The notes: generated by a model not told the origin, from the sequence alone. DNA of 64,000 nucleotides from Arsukibacterium indicum (GCF_019100565.1 NZ_JAHRID010000001.1:62001-126000), one strand, 5' to 3'; shown: positions 19,464 through 29,764, numbered from the stretch's first letter. Numbers and translations are program-made.

Positions 19464-19486
19464 AATGGCTTACACCAAAAGTCATT
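19464..19486 (-). promoter_or_regulatory. thrS operator hairpin 1: second anticodon-arm mimic
   Basis: AATGACTT pairs with AAGCCATT (seven pairs and one A-C mismatch) around the identical loop TTGGTGT. The mismatch falls at the same position, fourth pair from the loop, as in hairpin 2. Two such arms could bind the two subunits of the ThrRS dimer, as the two stem domains of the E. coli thrS operator do. Confidence 0.6.
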
Positions 19487-19565
19487 TGCCAGAGCTTGTG
19501 GCTTGGAAAAAGTAAATGCGGCGCTATAGTAACATCAGGCGCAGGGCTTGACTACTTTGGTCTGC

Positions 19566-20093
19566 TTACTCTGCTTTAAACGAGCAGCGACACGCTTTAG
19601 CTTCGCCATTTAGCCAAAGACCGGGGAGTCGCACTTCTTTTCGTAAAATAGGCGCGATTAAGCTATCAGAAACTGAGCAAAGTGGGCCGGTGGCGTAAGG
19701 TCCGGCATAAATTAACCGGCCGTTCTCAAAAATAAGCACTGCCGGGCTTGCAGGCAGTAAGAAGCCAGCGGCTAAAACCTCAGCTATCTGGCGTCGGTGC
19801 TGAGATGAACCAGGCACCTGATAATCACCGGCAAATAAAGCCATATGATTTTCTGCTCTGCTATTACAGATACAATTTGGCTGCTGCACATGCACAACCT
19901 GGATACCCGGCGTCACTTCAACATTAAGCGCAGACAGATTAAATTCAGTCGTTACAGAATTCTGCCAGTCGAGTTCGCCTGCAAATTGGCCATAGTGCTG
20001 ATTACCAAAATAAAACAAACCAGCACTGGCCACCACTACCCAAACAACAAATAGCGGCAGCAGCAACATCACCCGCCGTTGATTTGTCATCAT
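19566..20093 (-). CDS. DUF6436 family membrane-anchored protein, thioredoxin-like
   Basis: The 175-residue protein has one N-terminal transmembrane segment (about LLLPLFVVWVVVASAGLFYF) and an extracytoplasmic domain. That domain carries a CxC motif (NCIC) and a PAVLIFENGRLIYAGPY stretch typical of thioredoxin-fold strands, matching DUF6436 as I know it. Function is unknown; a redox role is inferred. It starts 5 bases after the chemotaxis-receptor stop and is probably translated with it. An upstream TTG overlapping that stop is possible but less likely. Confidence 0.6.
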   Translation of the reverse strand: MMTNQRRVMLLLPLFVVWVVVASAGLFYFGNQHYGQFAGELDWQNSVTTEFNLSALNVEVTPGIQVVHVQQPNCICNSRAENHMALFAGDYQVPGSSQHRRQIAEVLAAGFLLPASPAVLIFENGRLIYAGPYATGPLCSVSDSLIAPILRKEVRLPGLWLNGEAKACRCSFKAE

Positions 20094-20098
20094 TGCTG

Positions 20099-21592
20099 TC
20101 AAAGACGGAATTTTGCCGACTCTTTAGTCAGTGCCACCGTTATTCTCTCTAGACTATCGGCGCTTTGCAGCACTTTAATACCAAGTTCATTTTGCTCTGA
20201 TGTCATTTGATTAAGCTGCTGCACACTTTGCGCAACATTCTTACCAGACGCACTTTGTTGCTGCAACGCATTTGCCATCGTATCCGCTGAATCAGCAACC
20301 CGTCTGGCTTGCTCCAGTATAGTTTGCAACAGCTGACCACTTTGTTCAGCGTGTTGACGAGTATCCTCCAACTGTTCCACACTGCGTTTAACCTCGGTGA
20401 CTGATTGGGAACTGTTGTCGACCAACCGTTCAATCAACTGTTTAATTTCATCAGTTGAGCCACGGGTGCGCGATGCCAGGGTACGCACTTCATCAGCCAC
20501 AACGGCAAAGCCGCGACCTTGCTCGCCCGCTCTGGCAGCTTCTATTGCCGCATTAAGGGCCAATAAGTTTGTCTGCTCGGCAATAGCCTGAATTACGTCC
20601 AGCACTTTACGGATATCTACCGTAGCACTGGCCACGTCATTTACTTTATTGCCGGTATCGCTCAGCTGACTGGCCAATTGCTGAACTGAGCTAATAGTAT
20701 TACTTACTGAAGATTTACCTTCATCTGCTGCCGTCTCTGCCGCTTTGGCAAATTGCAGTACCTGCTGCGACAAATTAAACACATCCTGAATACTGTGCGA
20801 CATTTGCTCAGTAGCTGCTGCTATCCGCTCCACTTCACTCATCTCATTGCGCATGCTCAGTGCCAGCGCGTCGCCTTCGGCCCTTAAAATACCTGACTCC
20901 TGGTTTAATGTTGCAGACTGCTGTTCGATAGTGGTCAGTGTTTTGTGCAGGGTATTAAACACGGCATTAAAGTTGTCAATCACCCGTGAGTTCAAATCAG
21001 CGCAACGATAAGTAAGTTCTACCTTGCCATCGCTGGTTAGAAGCTGCTCGGTAACGTCAAATAAACTCTGACCAACGCTGGCCTCACGATAACTTTGTCT
21101 GGAAATTATCATTAATACTGCGGCCTCCACTACCACGAACGCAGCATGCACCATAATAATTCCAAACGACAAACTCTGTGGCGGAACTAAATAAATACCG
21201 GCACCTTGCATTTGCAACCACATAAACAACAGGTGATGCACGGCAATCGTAACTGCCGCTGCAAGAATGACCAGATAGTCCCTAAAAGCAATTAATAATG
21301 CCAGCAACACGAAAATACCAAAATGCATTTCCAGCATTCCTGCAGACTGGTGAATATGCAGTGCTGCAAAAAACATAAAGCTGATACCAAAACTCACCCT
21401 GACCAGTAATTGATCACCTAGTAAGCGGTAAAACACTATTGGCAATAAGGCACTGGGCAAACCTATCAGCAACGCGGGTAGCCAGGTGCCATGCCAGCTG
21501 GCCAGTACCAATGCCAGGACAAACAGCGCAAGATTAGCCGCACTCAGAATATTGTATGCTTGCACACGAAAACGGGGGGTAACAATAGCCAC
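20099..21592 (-). CDS. methyl-accepting chemotaxis protein with a multi-pass membrane sensor
   Basis: The N-terminal 170 or so residues contain about six hydrophobic segments without a large periplasmic domain, so sensing is probably within the membrane or indirect. The C-terminal signalling domain is intact, with the hairpin tip [19 protein letters not shown] and [15 protein letters not shown]. The GTG at 21592 is chosen because AGGAG lies 5 bases before it; the frame stays open upstream. No standard HAMP domain is obvious. Ligand unknown. Confidence 0.85.
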   Translation of the reverse strand: MAIVTPRFRVQAYNILSAANLALFVLALVLASWHGTWLPALLIGLPSALLPIVFYRLLGDQLLVRVSFGISFMFFAALHIHQSAGMLEMHFGIFVLLALLIAFRDYLVILAAAVTIAVHHLLFMWLQMQGAGIYLVPPQSLSFGIIMVHAAFVVVEAAVLMIISRQSYREASVGQSLFDVTEQLLTSDGKVELTYRCADLNSRVIDNFNAVFNTLHKTLTTIEQQSATLNQESGILRAEGDALALSMRNEMSEVERIAAATEQMSHSIQDVFNLSQQVLQFAKAAETAADEGKSSVSNTISSVQQLASQLSDTGNKVNDVASATVDIRKVLDVIQAIAEQTNLLALNAAIEAARAGEQGRGFAVVADEVRTLASRTRGSTDEIKQLIERLVDNSSQSVTEVKRSVEQLEDTRQHAEQSGQLLQTILEQARRVADSADTMANALQQQSASGKNVAQSVQQLNQMTSEQNELGIKVLQSADSLERITVALTKESAKFRL

Positions 21593-21765
21593 GTAAACTC
21601 CTGGCAGTATCAGATGGGCGCGAACATGAAAATTAACATTGCTGGTAACTATAGCAACCACTTTCGTTTTAAAATTTGTTTTACGTCATAAAAGGCTATT
21701 TTCGATCAGTGATCTTTCTGGTTTATCAGCCATAATAAATTGACAGCGGAACAGGGAGCTAACCG

Positions 21766-22626
21766 ATGTGGCAGGCGATTGCAGATAGTATTAACGGTGA
21801 ACTGGATATCGACTTTAAAGTTGAAGACAAAACTCAGCTCACCGGTGGCGATATTAATCTGGCGTTTAAAATAAGCGGTAATGGTCGTGATTTTTTCGTC
21901 AAGCTTAATCAGCGCGAGCAGCTGGAGCAATTTGAAACCGAAGCACTGAGCCTCAGAACCCTGCGCCAACATCACTGTATCAGGGTTCCTGATGTAGTGT
22001 GCTATGGCCAAACCATAGATAAAGCCTTTCTGGTATTAGAATACCTGCCTCTGGTAAAGGAAAGTGGCAGCGGTTGGCAGCAGCTGGGCCAGCAACTGGC
22101 ACTTTTGCACCAACAGCATGAACAGGCCATGTTTGGTTTTGACTGGGACAATGCCATTGGCCGCACCCCGCAGCCCAATAAATGGCAGAGTAACTGGAGC
22201 ACTTTTTTCTCTGAACAGCGCCTTGGCTGGCAACTGCAATTGCTGCTTGAGCAGGGCTTTGGTTTTGGCAATATCGACTACCTGGTCGAACAATGCCGGC
22301 AGCGGCTAGCCCATCATCAACCCTCCCCCAGCTTACTGCATGGCGATTTATGGCGAGGTAATGTCGGCTTCCTGGCTGGCTCGCCGGTAATTTTCGACCC
22401 TGCCTGCTATTATGGCGACCAGGAAACTGATGTTGCTTTCACCGGTTTGTTTGGCCGTTTCCCTGACACTTTTTATCAGAGCTACCTGCAGTTTAATAAA
22501 CTGCCTGACGGCTACACCGAGCGTAAAGATCTTTATAATTTATACCACGTGCTAAATCATGCGTATTTGTTTCGTGGCAGTTTTCTGGTACAAGCTCAGG
22601 AGATGATAAAACAGCAATTTTATTAG
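21766..22626 (+). CDS. fructosamine kinase family protein
   Basis: The 286-residue protein has the aminoglycoside-phosphotransferase-like kinase fold: GGDINLAFKI glycine-rich start, catalytic SLLHGDLWRGNVGF and the metal-binding VIFDPACYYGDQETD. These match the fructosamine/ribulosamine kinase family (E. coli YniA), thought to repair glycated proteins. AGGGAG lies 8 bases before the ATG. It is 9 bases before the pteridine reductase gene, so the pair is probably co-transcribed. Confidence 0.88.
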   Translation: MWQAIADSINGELDIDFKVEDKTQLTGGDINLAFKISGNGRDFFVKLNQREQLEQFETEALSLRTLRQHHCIRVPDVVCYGQTIDKAFLVLEYLPLVKESGSGWQQLGQQLALLHQQHEQAMFGFDWDNAIGRTPQPNKWQSNWSTFFSEQRLGWQLQLLLEQGFGFGNIDYLVEQCRQRLAHHQPSPSLLHGDLWRGNVGFLAGSPVIFDPACYYGDQETDVAFTGLFGRFPDTFYQSYLQFNKLPDGYTERKDLYNLYHVLNHAYLFRGSFLVQAQEMIKQQFY

Positions 22627-22635
22627 GACGTATCT

Positions 22636-23388
22636 ATGTCAGGTTCAGACAGCCCGGTCGCGTTGGTTACCGGCAGTGCCAAGCGTTTAGGAAAGCAAAT
22701 AATCTGCCGCCTGCATCAGGCCGGCTACCGGGTTATCATTCATTTTAATCACTCTGCAGATGCAGCCAGCAGCCTGGCAGACAGCCTTAACCAGCAGCGG
22801 CCAAATAGTGCGCTCACCCTGCAGGCCAACCTGCTTGACAACAAGGCCGTTGCCCAACTTGGTACCGCGGCACTTAGTTGTTTTGGCCGGCTTGATGTAC
22901 TGGTAAATAATGCGTCCAGCTTTTACCCCACCCCACTGGCCAGCGCCACCTTAGAAAACTGGGACGATTTATTTGGCAGTAATGTTAAAGCGCCATATTT
23001 TTTAGCGCAGGCGCTGGCGCCGGCGTTATCCAACAATAACGGCTGTATTATCAATATGGTTGATATTCATGCCAGTCAGCCGTTGCAGGACCACAGTATT
23101 TACTGCATGGCTAAAGCTGCCCTGTTAATGATGACAAAATCGCTGGCCCGTGAATTAGCGCCTACAATAAGAGTCAACGGCATCGCCCCGGGGGCTATTT
23201 TGTGGCCCAGTCAGCAGTTAGCTGAGGCAGATAAAGCCGAAATTTTGCAGCAAATACCGCTGCAACGAACTGGCACGCCGGACGATATCGCCAATACGGT
23301 GCTGTTTTTACTTCAATCGCCCTATATCAGTGGCCAGATTATTGCCGTAGACGGCGGTCGCAGCCTTGGGGCAGCACAAAAAGCCTGA
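22636..23388 (+). CDS. pteridine reductase, short-chain dehydrogenase family (FolM-like)
   Basis: The NAD(P)-binding motif TGSAKRLGK has the basic residue typical of pteridine reductases and FolM rather than generic short-chain dehydrogenases. NNAS follows, and a catalytic Tyr-Lys pair is present in YCMAKAAL. At 250 residues the length fits. The probable reaction is NADPH reduction of dihydropteridines such as dihydromonapterin. It belongs to the same run as the fructosamine kinase and CPXCG genes. Confidence 0.8.
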   Translation: MSGSDSPVALVTGSAKRLGKQIICRLHQAGYRVIIHFNHSADAASSLADSLNQQRPNSALTLQANLLDNKAVAQLGTAALSCFGRLDVLVNNASSFYPTPLASATLENWDDLFGSNVKAPYFLAQALAPALSNNNGCIINMVDIHASQPLQDHSIYCMAKAALLMMTKSLARELAPTIRVNGIAPGAILWPSQQLAEADKAEILQQIPLQRTGTPDDIANTVLFLLQSPYISGQIIAVDGGRSLGAAQKA

Positions 23389-23403
23389 GCGAATGGAGGC
23401 AGT

Positions 23404-23604
23404 ATGAGTATATTAACCAAAACCATCAGTTGCCCTTTTTGTGGTCATCCGGTGCACGTAGACGTAGAAGTGACTGACGATGATCAGGATTACATTGAAG
23501 ATTGCAGCAACTGCTGCAATCCTATCCACCTAAAAGTACATAAAGATATTCAGCATCACAGCGTGCAGATCTTTGTCGATGCTGACGACGAGCAGTATTA
23601 CTAA
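23404..23604 (+). CDS. CPXCG-motif cysteine-rich protein
   Basis: This 66-residue acidic protein carries a CPFCG pair and a second CSNCC cluster, so it probably binds zinc. It matches the small CPXCG family of unknown function. GGAGG lies 5 bases before the ATG. It ends 14 bases from the convergent ribE stop. Confidence 0.8.
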   Translation: MSILTKTISCPFCGHPVHVDVEVTDDDQDYIEDCSNCCNPIHLKVHKDIQHHSVQIFVDADDEQYY

Positions 23605-23618
23605 ACGGTTAGCACAGG

Positions 23619-24245
23619 CTATGGCTCAGCCCCAAAGCGCTGCGCCATAACCCGCTCAACTGTTTTAATTATGGTCAGGGTTTGCTGATCCAGCTCAATA
23701 TTCAATATATCGCCTTCGCGCTTATCGCCAAGGGTGGTGATCGCCAGGGTTTCCGGAATCAGATACAGGTTAAAGCCACTATCTGTCACCTCGCCTACCG
23801 TTAAACTGCAGCCCTCAACAGCAATAAAACCTTTGGCCAGAATATAAGGCAAAAAGCTTTTATCCAAACTGAGTTCCATGCTGACTTTATGCTGGTCACG
23901 CAATAGTCTGGTTAGGGTTGCAGTGGTCTGAACATGGCCAGACACAATATGGCCGCCCAGTTCGCTGCCAAAGGTCAGGGAACGTTCCAGATTAACTTTA
24001 CTGCCCAATTCCAGCTTACCCAGGTTCGTTTTATCCAGCGTTTCTGCAATGACATCAAAACTTACCCAGCCAGCATCACTGTCAAAGGTCGTAACGGTTA
24101 AGCACACGCCATTAATAGCAATGCTGGCACCGCGCTCCAACGCTCGTAAATTAGCCGGCGGCACCGTTAATGTCAGGCGACGCAGCAGCCCTTCGTCGCG
24201 AATTTCGCGCACTTGCGCGGTTGTCTGAACTATTCCGGTAAACAT
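23619..24245 (-). CDS. ribE: riboflavin synthase (alpha subunit)
   Basis: The enzyme dismutates two 6,7-dimethyl-8-ribityllumazines to riboflavin. The start MFTGIVQ is invariant, and the two lumazine-binding repeats are visible, each with GxCLTV-type motifs (NGVCLTVT and EGCSLTVGEV) and SGHVQTTA between them. At 208 residues the length is normal. It is divergent from norM, a common arrangement in this group. No FMN riboswitch is seen in the 56-base gap. Confidence 0.95.
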   Translation of the reverse strand: MFTGIVQTTAQVREIRDEGLLRRLTLTVPPANLRALERGASIAINGVCLTVTTFDSDAGWVSFDVIAETLDKTNLGKLELGSKVNLERSLTFGSELGGHIVSGHVQTTATLTRLLRDQHKVSMELSLDKSFLPYILAKGFIAVEGCSLTVGEVTDSGFNLYLIPETLAITTLGDKREGDILNIELDQQTLTIIKTVERVMAQRFGAEP

Positions 24246-24301
24246 AAAACCTCAATTGTGCTAAATTGCGCGCCATTAATGGCCAACCCGAATGATGGCG
24301 C

Positions 24302-25687
24302 ATGGTACCCTTTTCCCGCTTTGAAGCCAAAACTCTGTTAAAACTGACTGGCCCAATAATGCTGGCCCAGCTGACCCAAACCATGATGTATTTTGTCGAT
24401 ACGGTAATGGCCGGTCGTTTCAGTGCCACCGATATGGCAGCCCTTGCTGTCGCGTCGGGGCTTTGGCTGCCGGTGGTGCTGACGCTGCAAGGTTTACTGC
24501 TAGCCTTAACGCCAATTGTGGCCCAGTATTATGGTAGCCGGCAAACCGAACCTGTCAGTCATTTTACCCTGCAAAGCCTGTATCTGGGAATGCTGCTGGC
24601 TGGCTTATTATTTATCCTGATGCTGTTCGCCGATATCCCGATTGGCATGTTAAATATGGAGCCGGAGCTTCGCGATAAAACCCTGCAATATCTTTATTAC
24701 GTCAGCTGGGGGCTTTTCCCCGCTGCCGGTTACATTGTTATTCGTAATTTATTTGAAGGCATAGGTAATACCAAAGCCAGTATGTGGATCAGTTTTGTCG
24801 GCATTCTGGTGAATATTCCGGCTAACTATATTTTTATTTACGGCAAGCTGGGCATGCCGGCACTGGGCGGCGCCGGTTGTGGTATTGCCACCAGCCTGGT
24901 GTTTCTGGCCATGTTTGTTGCTATGCTTATCTACGGCTGGTATAGCCGCACTACCAGGCCCTACCGGCACTGGCCGAAGCAGCTTAGCGCAAATATTAAA
25001 GATATCTGGTACATCGTCTGCCTCGGCACCCCTATCGCTTTTTCTATCTTCTTTGAGGTTACGTTATTTGCCTGTATTCCGCTGGCGATAGTCCATCTGG
25101 GGCCAATAGTGGTGGCCGGCCATCAGGTGGCCAATAATTACAGTGCGCTGGTGTTTATGTTGCCGCTGAGCTTTGGTTTAGCTACCACCATTAGGGTGGG
25201 TCATCTAGTGGGCCAGCAGAACAACAGAGAACTGAAAACTGCTATTAGCACCGCCTTATGCATGGCGATTTTTATGTCGTTTTTTATCGCCTGTTTCACC
25301 TTTTTTATGCGCACTTATGTGGCATCACTGTATTCGACCAATCCGGCGGTTATTGCCATGGCCAGCTCGCTGTTGATTCTGGCTTGCTTTTACCAGTTAT
25401 CTGATGCCATTCAGGTAGTATCGGCTTGCGCATTGCGTGGTATGAAAATAACCAAGCCAGTGTTTTACATTACCCTGTTTGCCTACTGGCCAATCGGTTT
25501 TGGCCTGGGCGCCGTATTAGGTTTAACTGACTGGCTGGTGCAGCCTATGGGTGCCCATGGTTTCTGGATAGGGATTATTATTGGCCTGAGTACCGCCGCA
25601 ATTATGCTGGCCGTTATTTTACGCAAACATATAAAGAGAATTGATAATGAAATTGCGCATGCTGCTAATACTGGGAGCCTTGGTTAG
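24302..25687 (+). CDS. norM: MATE family multidrug efflux pump NorM
   Basis: The 461-residue integral membrane protein has about 12 transmembrane helices in two homologous halves. NorM-type motifs include GPIMLAQLTQTMMYFVDTVMAG in helix 1 and the corresponding GTPIAFSIFFEV in helix 7. NorM exports cationic drugs in exchange for Na+ or H+. Its 3' end overlaps the DUF3080 lipoprotein gene by 41 bases, so the two are one transcript. Confidence 0.92.
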   Translation: MVPFSRFEAKTLLKLTGPIMLAQLTQTMMYFVDTVMAGRFSATDMAALAVASGLWLPVVLTLQGLLLALTPIVAQYYGSRQTEPVSHFTLQSLYLGMLLAGLLFILMLFADIPIGMLNMEPELRDKTLQYLYYVSWGLFPAAGYIVIRNLFEGIGNTKASMWISFVGILVNIPANYIFIYGKLGMPALGGAGCGIATSLVFLAMFVAMLIYGWYSRTTRPYRHWPKQLSANIKDIWYIVCLGTPIAFSIFFEVTLFACIPLAIVHLGPIVVAGHQVANNYSALVFMLPLSFGLATTIRVGHLVGQQNNRELKTAISTALCMAIFMSFFIACFTFFMRTYVASLYSTNPAVIAMASSLLILACFYQLSDAIQVVSACALRGMKITKPVFYITLFAYWPIGFGLGAVLGLTDWLVQPMGAHGFWIGIIIGLSTAAIMLAVILRKHIKRIDNEIAHAANTGSLG

Positions 25688-26657
25688 CCTTAGTGGTTGC
25701 AGCAAACCGGATACTAAAGCAAGCTTAACCGATTACCAGCAGCGCCTGACCCGGGTATTGCAACTCGATAACGTTGACATACAAGCTGCCACCTTACCGC
25801 CCCTGCCAAGACCAGGCGAGCTCAGGCAACCTTTGCCTGATATCAGGCTGGATTTGCGCGACGCATGGGCCAGCCGGGAGTGCGGCCTGGATCAGTTAAT
25901 TGGCGAGCGAAACAGTGGTCTGGGCCGGGTATTTCAGCCCAGTATGCAACTGCATTATGAACTGCGGCTGTTGGCCCGCCTGCAGCAATGTGATCAGCAA
26001 GACATCAGCCCTGAGCTGCAGCAGCAAATAAGCAGCTGGCAACACGAAAAACAGCAAAGCATTGCCGTCGCCCTTAGCAATATGTTACTCGCCGATGACA
26101 CTCTGCACCGGCAATGGCAGGTAAACAACCTGCGAATAATACCGGGCGATGGCATTGGCTTGGTGCCAGCCAGCAGCGCTCTGGAAAACCTGATTTACCT
26201 GACAACTCTGATTAAGCAGCAACAATGGCAGCAGGCTGCAGAGCTGGATATTGAACAAAGTCTGGCCGCGCTTTACCAACATGATTTCCCGGCAAAACTG
26301 CAAGGAAGCCTGCGTTACAGTGCGGCCTGGTTTAGCCAGTTTAACCCGCAATTACTGGCAATAGCTCCAGACAGCTTGTGTCCAAACGGGCGCAGCACTG
26401 AGCAACTTACAATATTAACTACCGTATTCAGTAAATTTTTTATTGGTAAAGTGCAGGCCCACCTGGCAGAACTCACTCGCTACCATAATGAGCTATGGCC
26501 GTTAATTACCAGGCTTTATCAGGACACAGCAATTTACCCGGCGCTGCAACAACGTTATCAGCAACCTGCCGCACAACTGCAGCAGCAATTAATGCTGCAT
26601 GTGCAGTGGTGGCAGCAGTTAAACAAGCAATGCCCGGCCGGTCTTACGCCAGGCTAA
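25647..26657 (+). CDS. DUF3080 family lipoprotein
   Basis: A lipoprotein signal peptide ends in the lipobox LSGC. The remaining 315 or so residues are helical and rich in Gln and Leu, with blocks such as RDAWASRECGLDQLIGERNS that I associate with DUF3080. Function is unknown. The ATG at 25647 lies inside the end of norM, so translation may be coupled. Confidence 0.75.
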   Translation: MKLRMLLILGALVSLSGCSKPDTKASLTDYQQRLTRVLQLDNVDIQAATLPPLPRPGELRQPLPDIRLDLRDAWASRECGLDQLIGERNSGLGRVFQPSMQLHYELRLLARLQQCDQQDISPELQQQISSWQHEKQQSIAVALSNMLLADDTLHRQWQVNNLRIIPGDGIGLVPASSALENLIYLTTLIKQQQWQQAAELDIEQSLAALYQHDFPAKLQGSLRYSAAWFSQFNPQLLAIAPDSLCPNGRSTEQLTILTTVFSKFFIGKVQAHLAELTRYHNELWPLITRLYQDTAIYPALQQRYQQPAAQLQQQLMLHVQWWQQLNKQCPAGLTPG

Positions 26658-26686
26658 GGCATTATTCGTGTTGCTGATCAGGTAAA

Positions 26687-29551
26687 CTACTTTTCATACT
26701 GCCGGTATGGCTCGCCATCTGTCCACCACTTGGGTGCCGGTGCACCTTTTAAATAATGATCAAAGAATTCACGCATCTTGATACTGTAATCCAGCTTATT
26801 GGCAAAACGCTGCAGGTGATGTGGTTCGCCTTCATATTGCAGCATTACCACCTCTTTACCTAACCGGCGCAGCGCCAGATAATATTCTATGCCTTGCTCC
26901 CAGGGCACGGCACCGTCTTCATCACCAAACTGAATCAACATTGGCGTATTTATTTGATCGGCGAAAAATACCGGCGAGTTATCAATATATGGCTTTAACT
27001 CTTCAAACATCGACACACCGAGCCGGCTCTGACCGGTTTCATACTGAAACTGCCTGGCCAGGCCACTTTGCCAGCGAATACCACTGTAGGCACTGGTCAT
27101 ATTCGCAACCGGCGCGCCCGAAACGGCTGCCGCAAACATATCCGTTTCAGCAACAACGAAAGCAGTCTGATAACCCGACCAACTATGGCCGTGCAAACCA
27201 ATGGCTTTGGGATCGGCAATGCCCATATCAATTAACTTTTGTAAGCCTGGCACCAGTGACTCAGTAGCACTGGGACCCGGTGCCGCAGGCCTGAAGTGAA
27301 TGTCAGGCAGAAACACCAGATAATCCTGGCCCAGATAATAAGGGAAATTCGGCCGGTGATTCACTTTCATCTGGTTATAGTGATGCAATCGCTGCGAGAA
27401 CTTTTCGTAGTAGTACACTACTACCGGGTAACGCTTAACGGCATCATAGCCATCCGGGGTTAATAACACCCCTTGTAAAGGCTCACCAGTCGCGCTGGTC
27501 CACTCAATTAAATGGCTGTCACCCCAGATAAAATCTGCCTGCTGCGGATTAACATTGGTCAGTTGCCGCCGCTCACTAAAATTTGCGCTGGCCAGCCATA
27601 AATCAGGGAATTGCCGAAAACTCTGCTCGGAATACAAATAGTGCGGCTGAGCCTCGCTGAAATCGTTCAGGGTGTCGACAATGTCATAACGCTTTTTGCC
27701 TTGCAGCAGCACTGTCAACTCGCTTGCATCAGCATTTTTAGCCAGCTGCAAACGGGCAAAACCATATTGTTTGGTTTGCTCGTTATACATGCCAAGCAAT
27801 AGCGCGGCATCCGTGGCCAGCGCCAGCTCATCACCGGTTTGTTTTACTCTGAATTGTTGCATAGCAGCACGGCCGTTGGTCAGTTTTTGGCTGCTACCAT
27901 TCAGGCTTGCCTGCCAGATATCAAAGCGATCATACAACAGCACCGCAGTCTCATCCGCTAACCAGCCGGCGACACCATAACTTTCTGCCGCCACTGGCCG
28001 GTCATTCAGCTCATCTACCCATGATACCGGTACGTCTGCTGCCAACGGACGGGTACTGCCGGTTGTACTGTCAAATAGCTGATACGCCCCATCCTGCAAA
28101 TACACTACGTAACGACCTGTGGGTGATAAATATGCAGATTCATGGCTACGGTTGGCACTGAACACTTGCTGACGCTTACCGCTGCTCAGATTAACGTGCC
28201 AAACATCATGCAAACGTCCGTTCCAGGTCATTTGTTTAAAATATGGTTTACTGTTGCTGATTAACTGCGCGGCTGAATGCTCGCTAAATTGCAATTGCTC
28301 GTCGATATCATCACTTAATACCACCATCCTTAAACTGTCTAACCAGATAACTGACGCTGCAGTGCGCTTTGCCGCCTGTTTATATTCTGCTTTTTGCTGG
28401 CTGTTAATCCGCTCGTCATCACCATGCCATACCTGCAATCGCCGATCAGCCAGTAGCCGCTCAACATTGTAAAGCTCAGCTTCAGTTTGTGGCGGTTCAA
28501 TTTTAGCTGGCTTTGAACCAGGATCCGGCCGGTGACCGATAAACAGCCGCTTGCCGTCCTCGGTCCAACGCGGCGCATAGTGCTCGCTGAGTAACCAGCC
28601 TTCACGCGTGGTATTCAGCTGCTGCGCGTGGTTATCTCGCAAGGACCAGAGCCATAACTGCTGAGCTGCCTCTGTCTGGTTAGAGGCTTTTAACTGATCG
28701 CTGTCGGGCCCGCTGAAAAACACCAGCTGACTGCCCTGCTCATTAAACTTCAGCTGGTGCAGCTTTTGTGCTGTTGCATCATGTGCAGTAAATTGTTTGT
28801 TAGCAGCGCTGTCCCATACCAGCAGCTGCTGCTGTGCAGGTTGTTTGTCAGTTTGCGGGTCGGCGCTCTCTGTTGCTTGTAACTCAGCAACCCAGGCCAC
28901 CAGTGCGCCCTCTGCCGCCACCGCAAAATCGGTTACCTGAGCCAGGGTTTGCATGTTGCCACTGGCCAGTTCCAGCGCCTGCAAGGTTTGTGTCCGGTCT
29001 TTGCTATCCGCCTTACGCACCAGTAACAATGCGTAGTTACCATCACCGCTAAATGCAAAGCGATCAATATTTGCAATCACCCGCTGCTCGCCCGTTTCGC
29101 TGTTTAGCAGTACTGCATTTTGCGCCAGTGCCTCCCGGGCTTTTTTATCTGTTGCCTGCTCACGCGCCAGTAAAGGCGCTTGCTGGCGAAACAGGGCAAA
29201 ACGACCATCTACGGTAAGCTGGCCCTTATCACCCCGCTCTACACTGAATTGCTGGCCGCTACGCAAATTAATCAGATAGCCGGTGCTGTCGCCAAAATCC
29301 GGCTCAGCGGTGTAGAGCATTACTTGCTGGTTCTCGCTCACTTGTCGCTGGCTTATTTCCCTGAACTTCATAACATCAGTCAGCGCCAACGGCTTTAAGC
29401 CAGCAGTATCAACAGCACTTGACGCAATAACGGCTTGCGTTGCCGGAGCAACTGCCGGCGTTGATGTAGCATGATGTACACAAGCCGCACTGGCTGTGGC
29501 TAACAGCAAGCAGGCAAAGAGCCGACTGACGCCGCGAATAGTATTGGACAT
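26687..29551 (-). CDS. exported S9 family (prolyl oligopeptidase-like) serine peptidase
   Basis: The 954-residue protein has an N-terminal signal peptide; the cysteine in SAAC could be lipidated but the lipobox is poor. A long beta-propeller-like region (about residues 80-650) precedes an alpha/beta-hydrolase peptidase domain with the triad Ser790 (GHSWSG), Asp879 (FGDEDGAVPW) and His911/912 (GEPHHLQ). The layout resembles periplasmic dipeptidyl or acylaminoacyl peptidases. It is transcribed alone, convergent with the DUF3080 gene. Confidence 0.88.
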   Translation of the reverse strand: MSNTIRGVSRLFACLLLATASAACVHHATSTPAVAPATQAVIASSAVDTAGLKPLALTDVMKFREISQRQVSENQQVMLYTAEPDFGDSTGYLINLRSGQQFSVERGDKGQLTVDGRFALFRQQAPLLAREQATDKKAREALAQNAVLLNSETGEQRVIANIDRFAFSGDGNYALLLVRKADSKDRTQTLQALELASGNMQTLAQVTDFAVAAEGALVAWVAELQATESADPQTDKQPAQQQLLVWDSAANKQFTAHDATAQKLHQLKFNEQGSQLVFFSGPDSDQLKASNQTEAAQQLWLWSLRDNHAQQLNTTREGWLLSEHYAPRWTEDGKRLFIGHRPDPGSKPAKIEPPQTEAELYNVERLLADRRLQVWHGDDERINSQQKAEYKQAAKRTAASVIWLDSLRMVVLSDDIDEQLQFSEHSAAQLISNSKPYFKQMTWNGRLHDVWHVNLSSGKRQQVFSANRSHESAYLSPTGRYVVYLQDGAYQLFDSTTGSTRPLAADVPVSWVDELNDRPVAAESYGVAGWLADETAVLLYDRFDIWQASLNGSSQKLTNGRAAMQQFRVKQTGDELALATDAALLLGMYNEQTKQYGFARLQLAKNADASELTVLLQGKKRYDIVDTLNDFSEAQPHYLYSEQSFRQFPDLWLASANFSERRQLTNVNPQQADFIWGDSHLIEWTSATGEPLQGVLLTPDGYDAVKRYPVVVYYYEKFSQRLHHYNQMKVNHRPNFPYYLGQDYLVFLPDIHFRPAAPGPSATESLVPGLQKLIDMGIADPKAIGLHGHSWSGYQTAFVVAETDMFAAAVSGAPVANMTSAYSGIRWQSGLARQFQYETGQSRLGVSMFEELKPYIDNSPVFFADQINTPMLIQFGDEDGAVPWEQGIEYYLALRRLGKEVVMLQYEGEPHHLQRFANKLDYSIKMREFFDHYLKGAPAPKWWTDGEPYRQYEK

Positions 29552-29735
29552 AAAACCCTCAGAAACGACATTACTTTTTTGTGTTTATACCCTGAAGTTA
29601 TCATAAGCCGGGGCAAAAGGGGCTAACAGCAGGCAGCCAGCCAGCCTGGATACGACCAAATCCAATGCAGCTGCGGTTAATTACGCTATCGCCGGCTAAA
29701 TTTCAGCCAAACGTCAGGCAAAACACGAAAAACAC

Positions 29736-29764
29736 TTGCCAACCAGTCAGCAGCACAATAACAT
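29736..29764 (+). promoter_or_regulatory. sigma-70 promoter for tRNA-Val
   Basis: TTGCCA (29736-29741) and TAACAT (29759-29764) are separated by 17 bases, with a GC-rich discriminator as in stable-RNA promoters. The predicted start is about 30 bases before the tRNA. The rest of 29552-29735 holds the S9 peptidase leader and nothing else I can name. Confidence 0.45.

Noticed and set aside
26821-27267. 148-residue open frame antisense to the S9 peptidase gene
   Set aside because: Shadow frame over the catalytic domain of a well supported gene.
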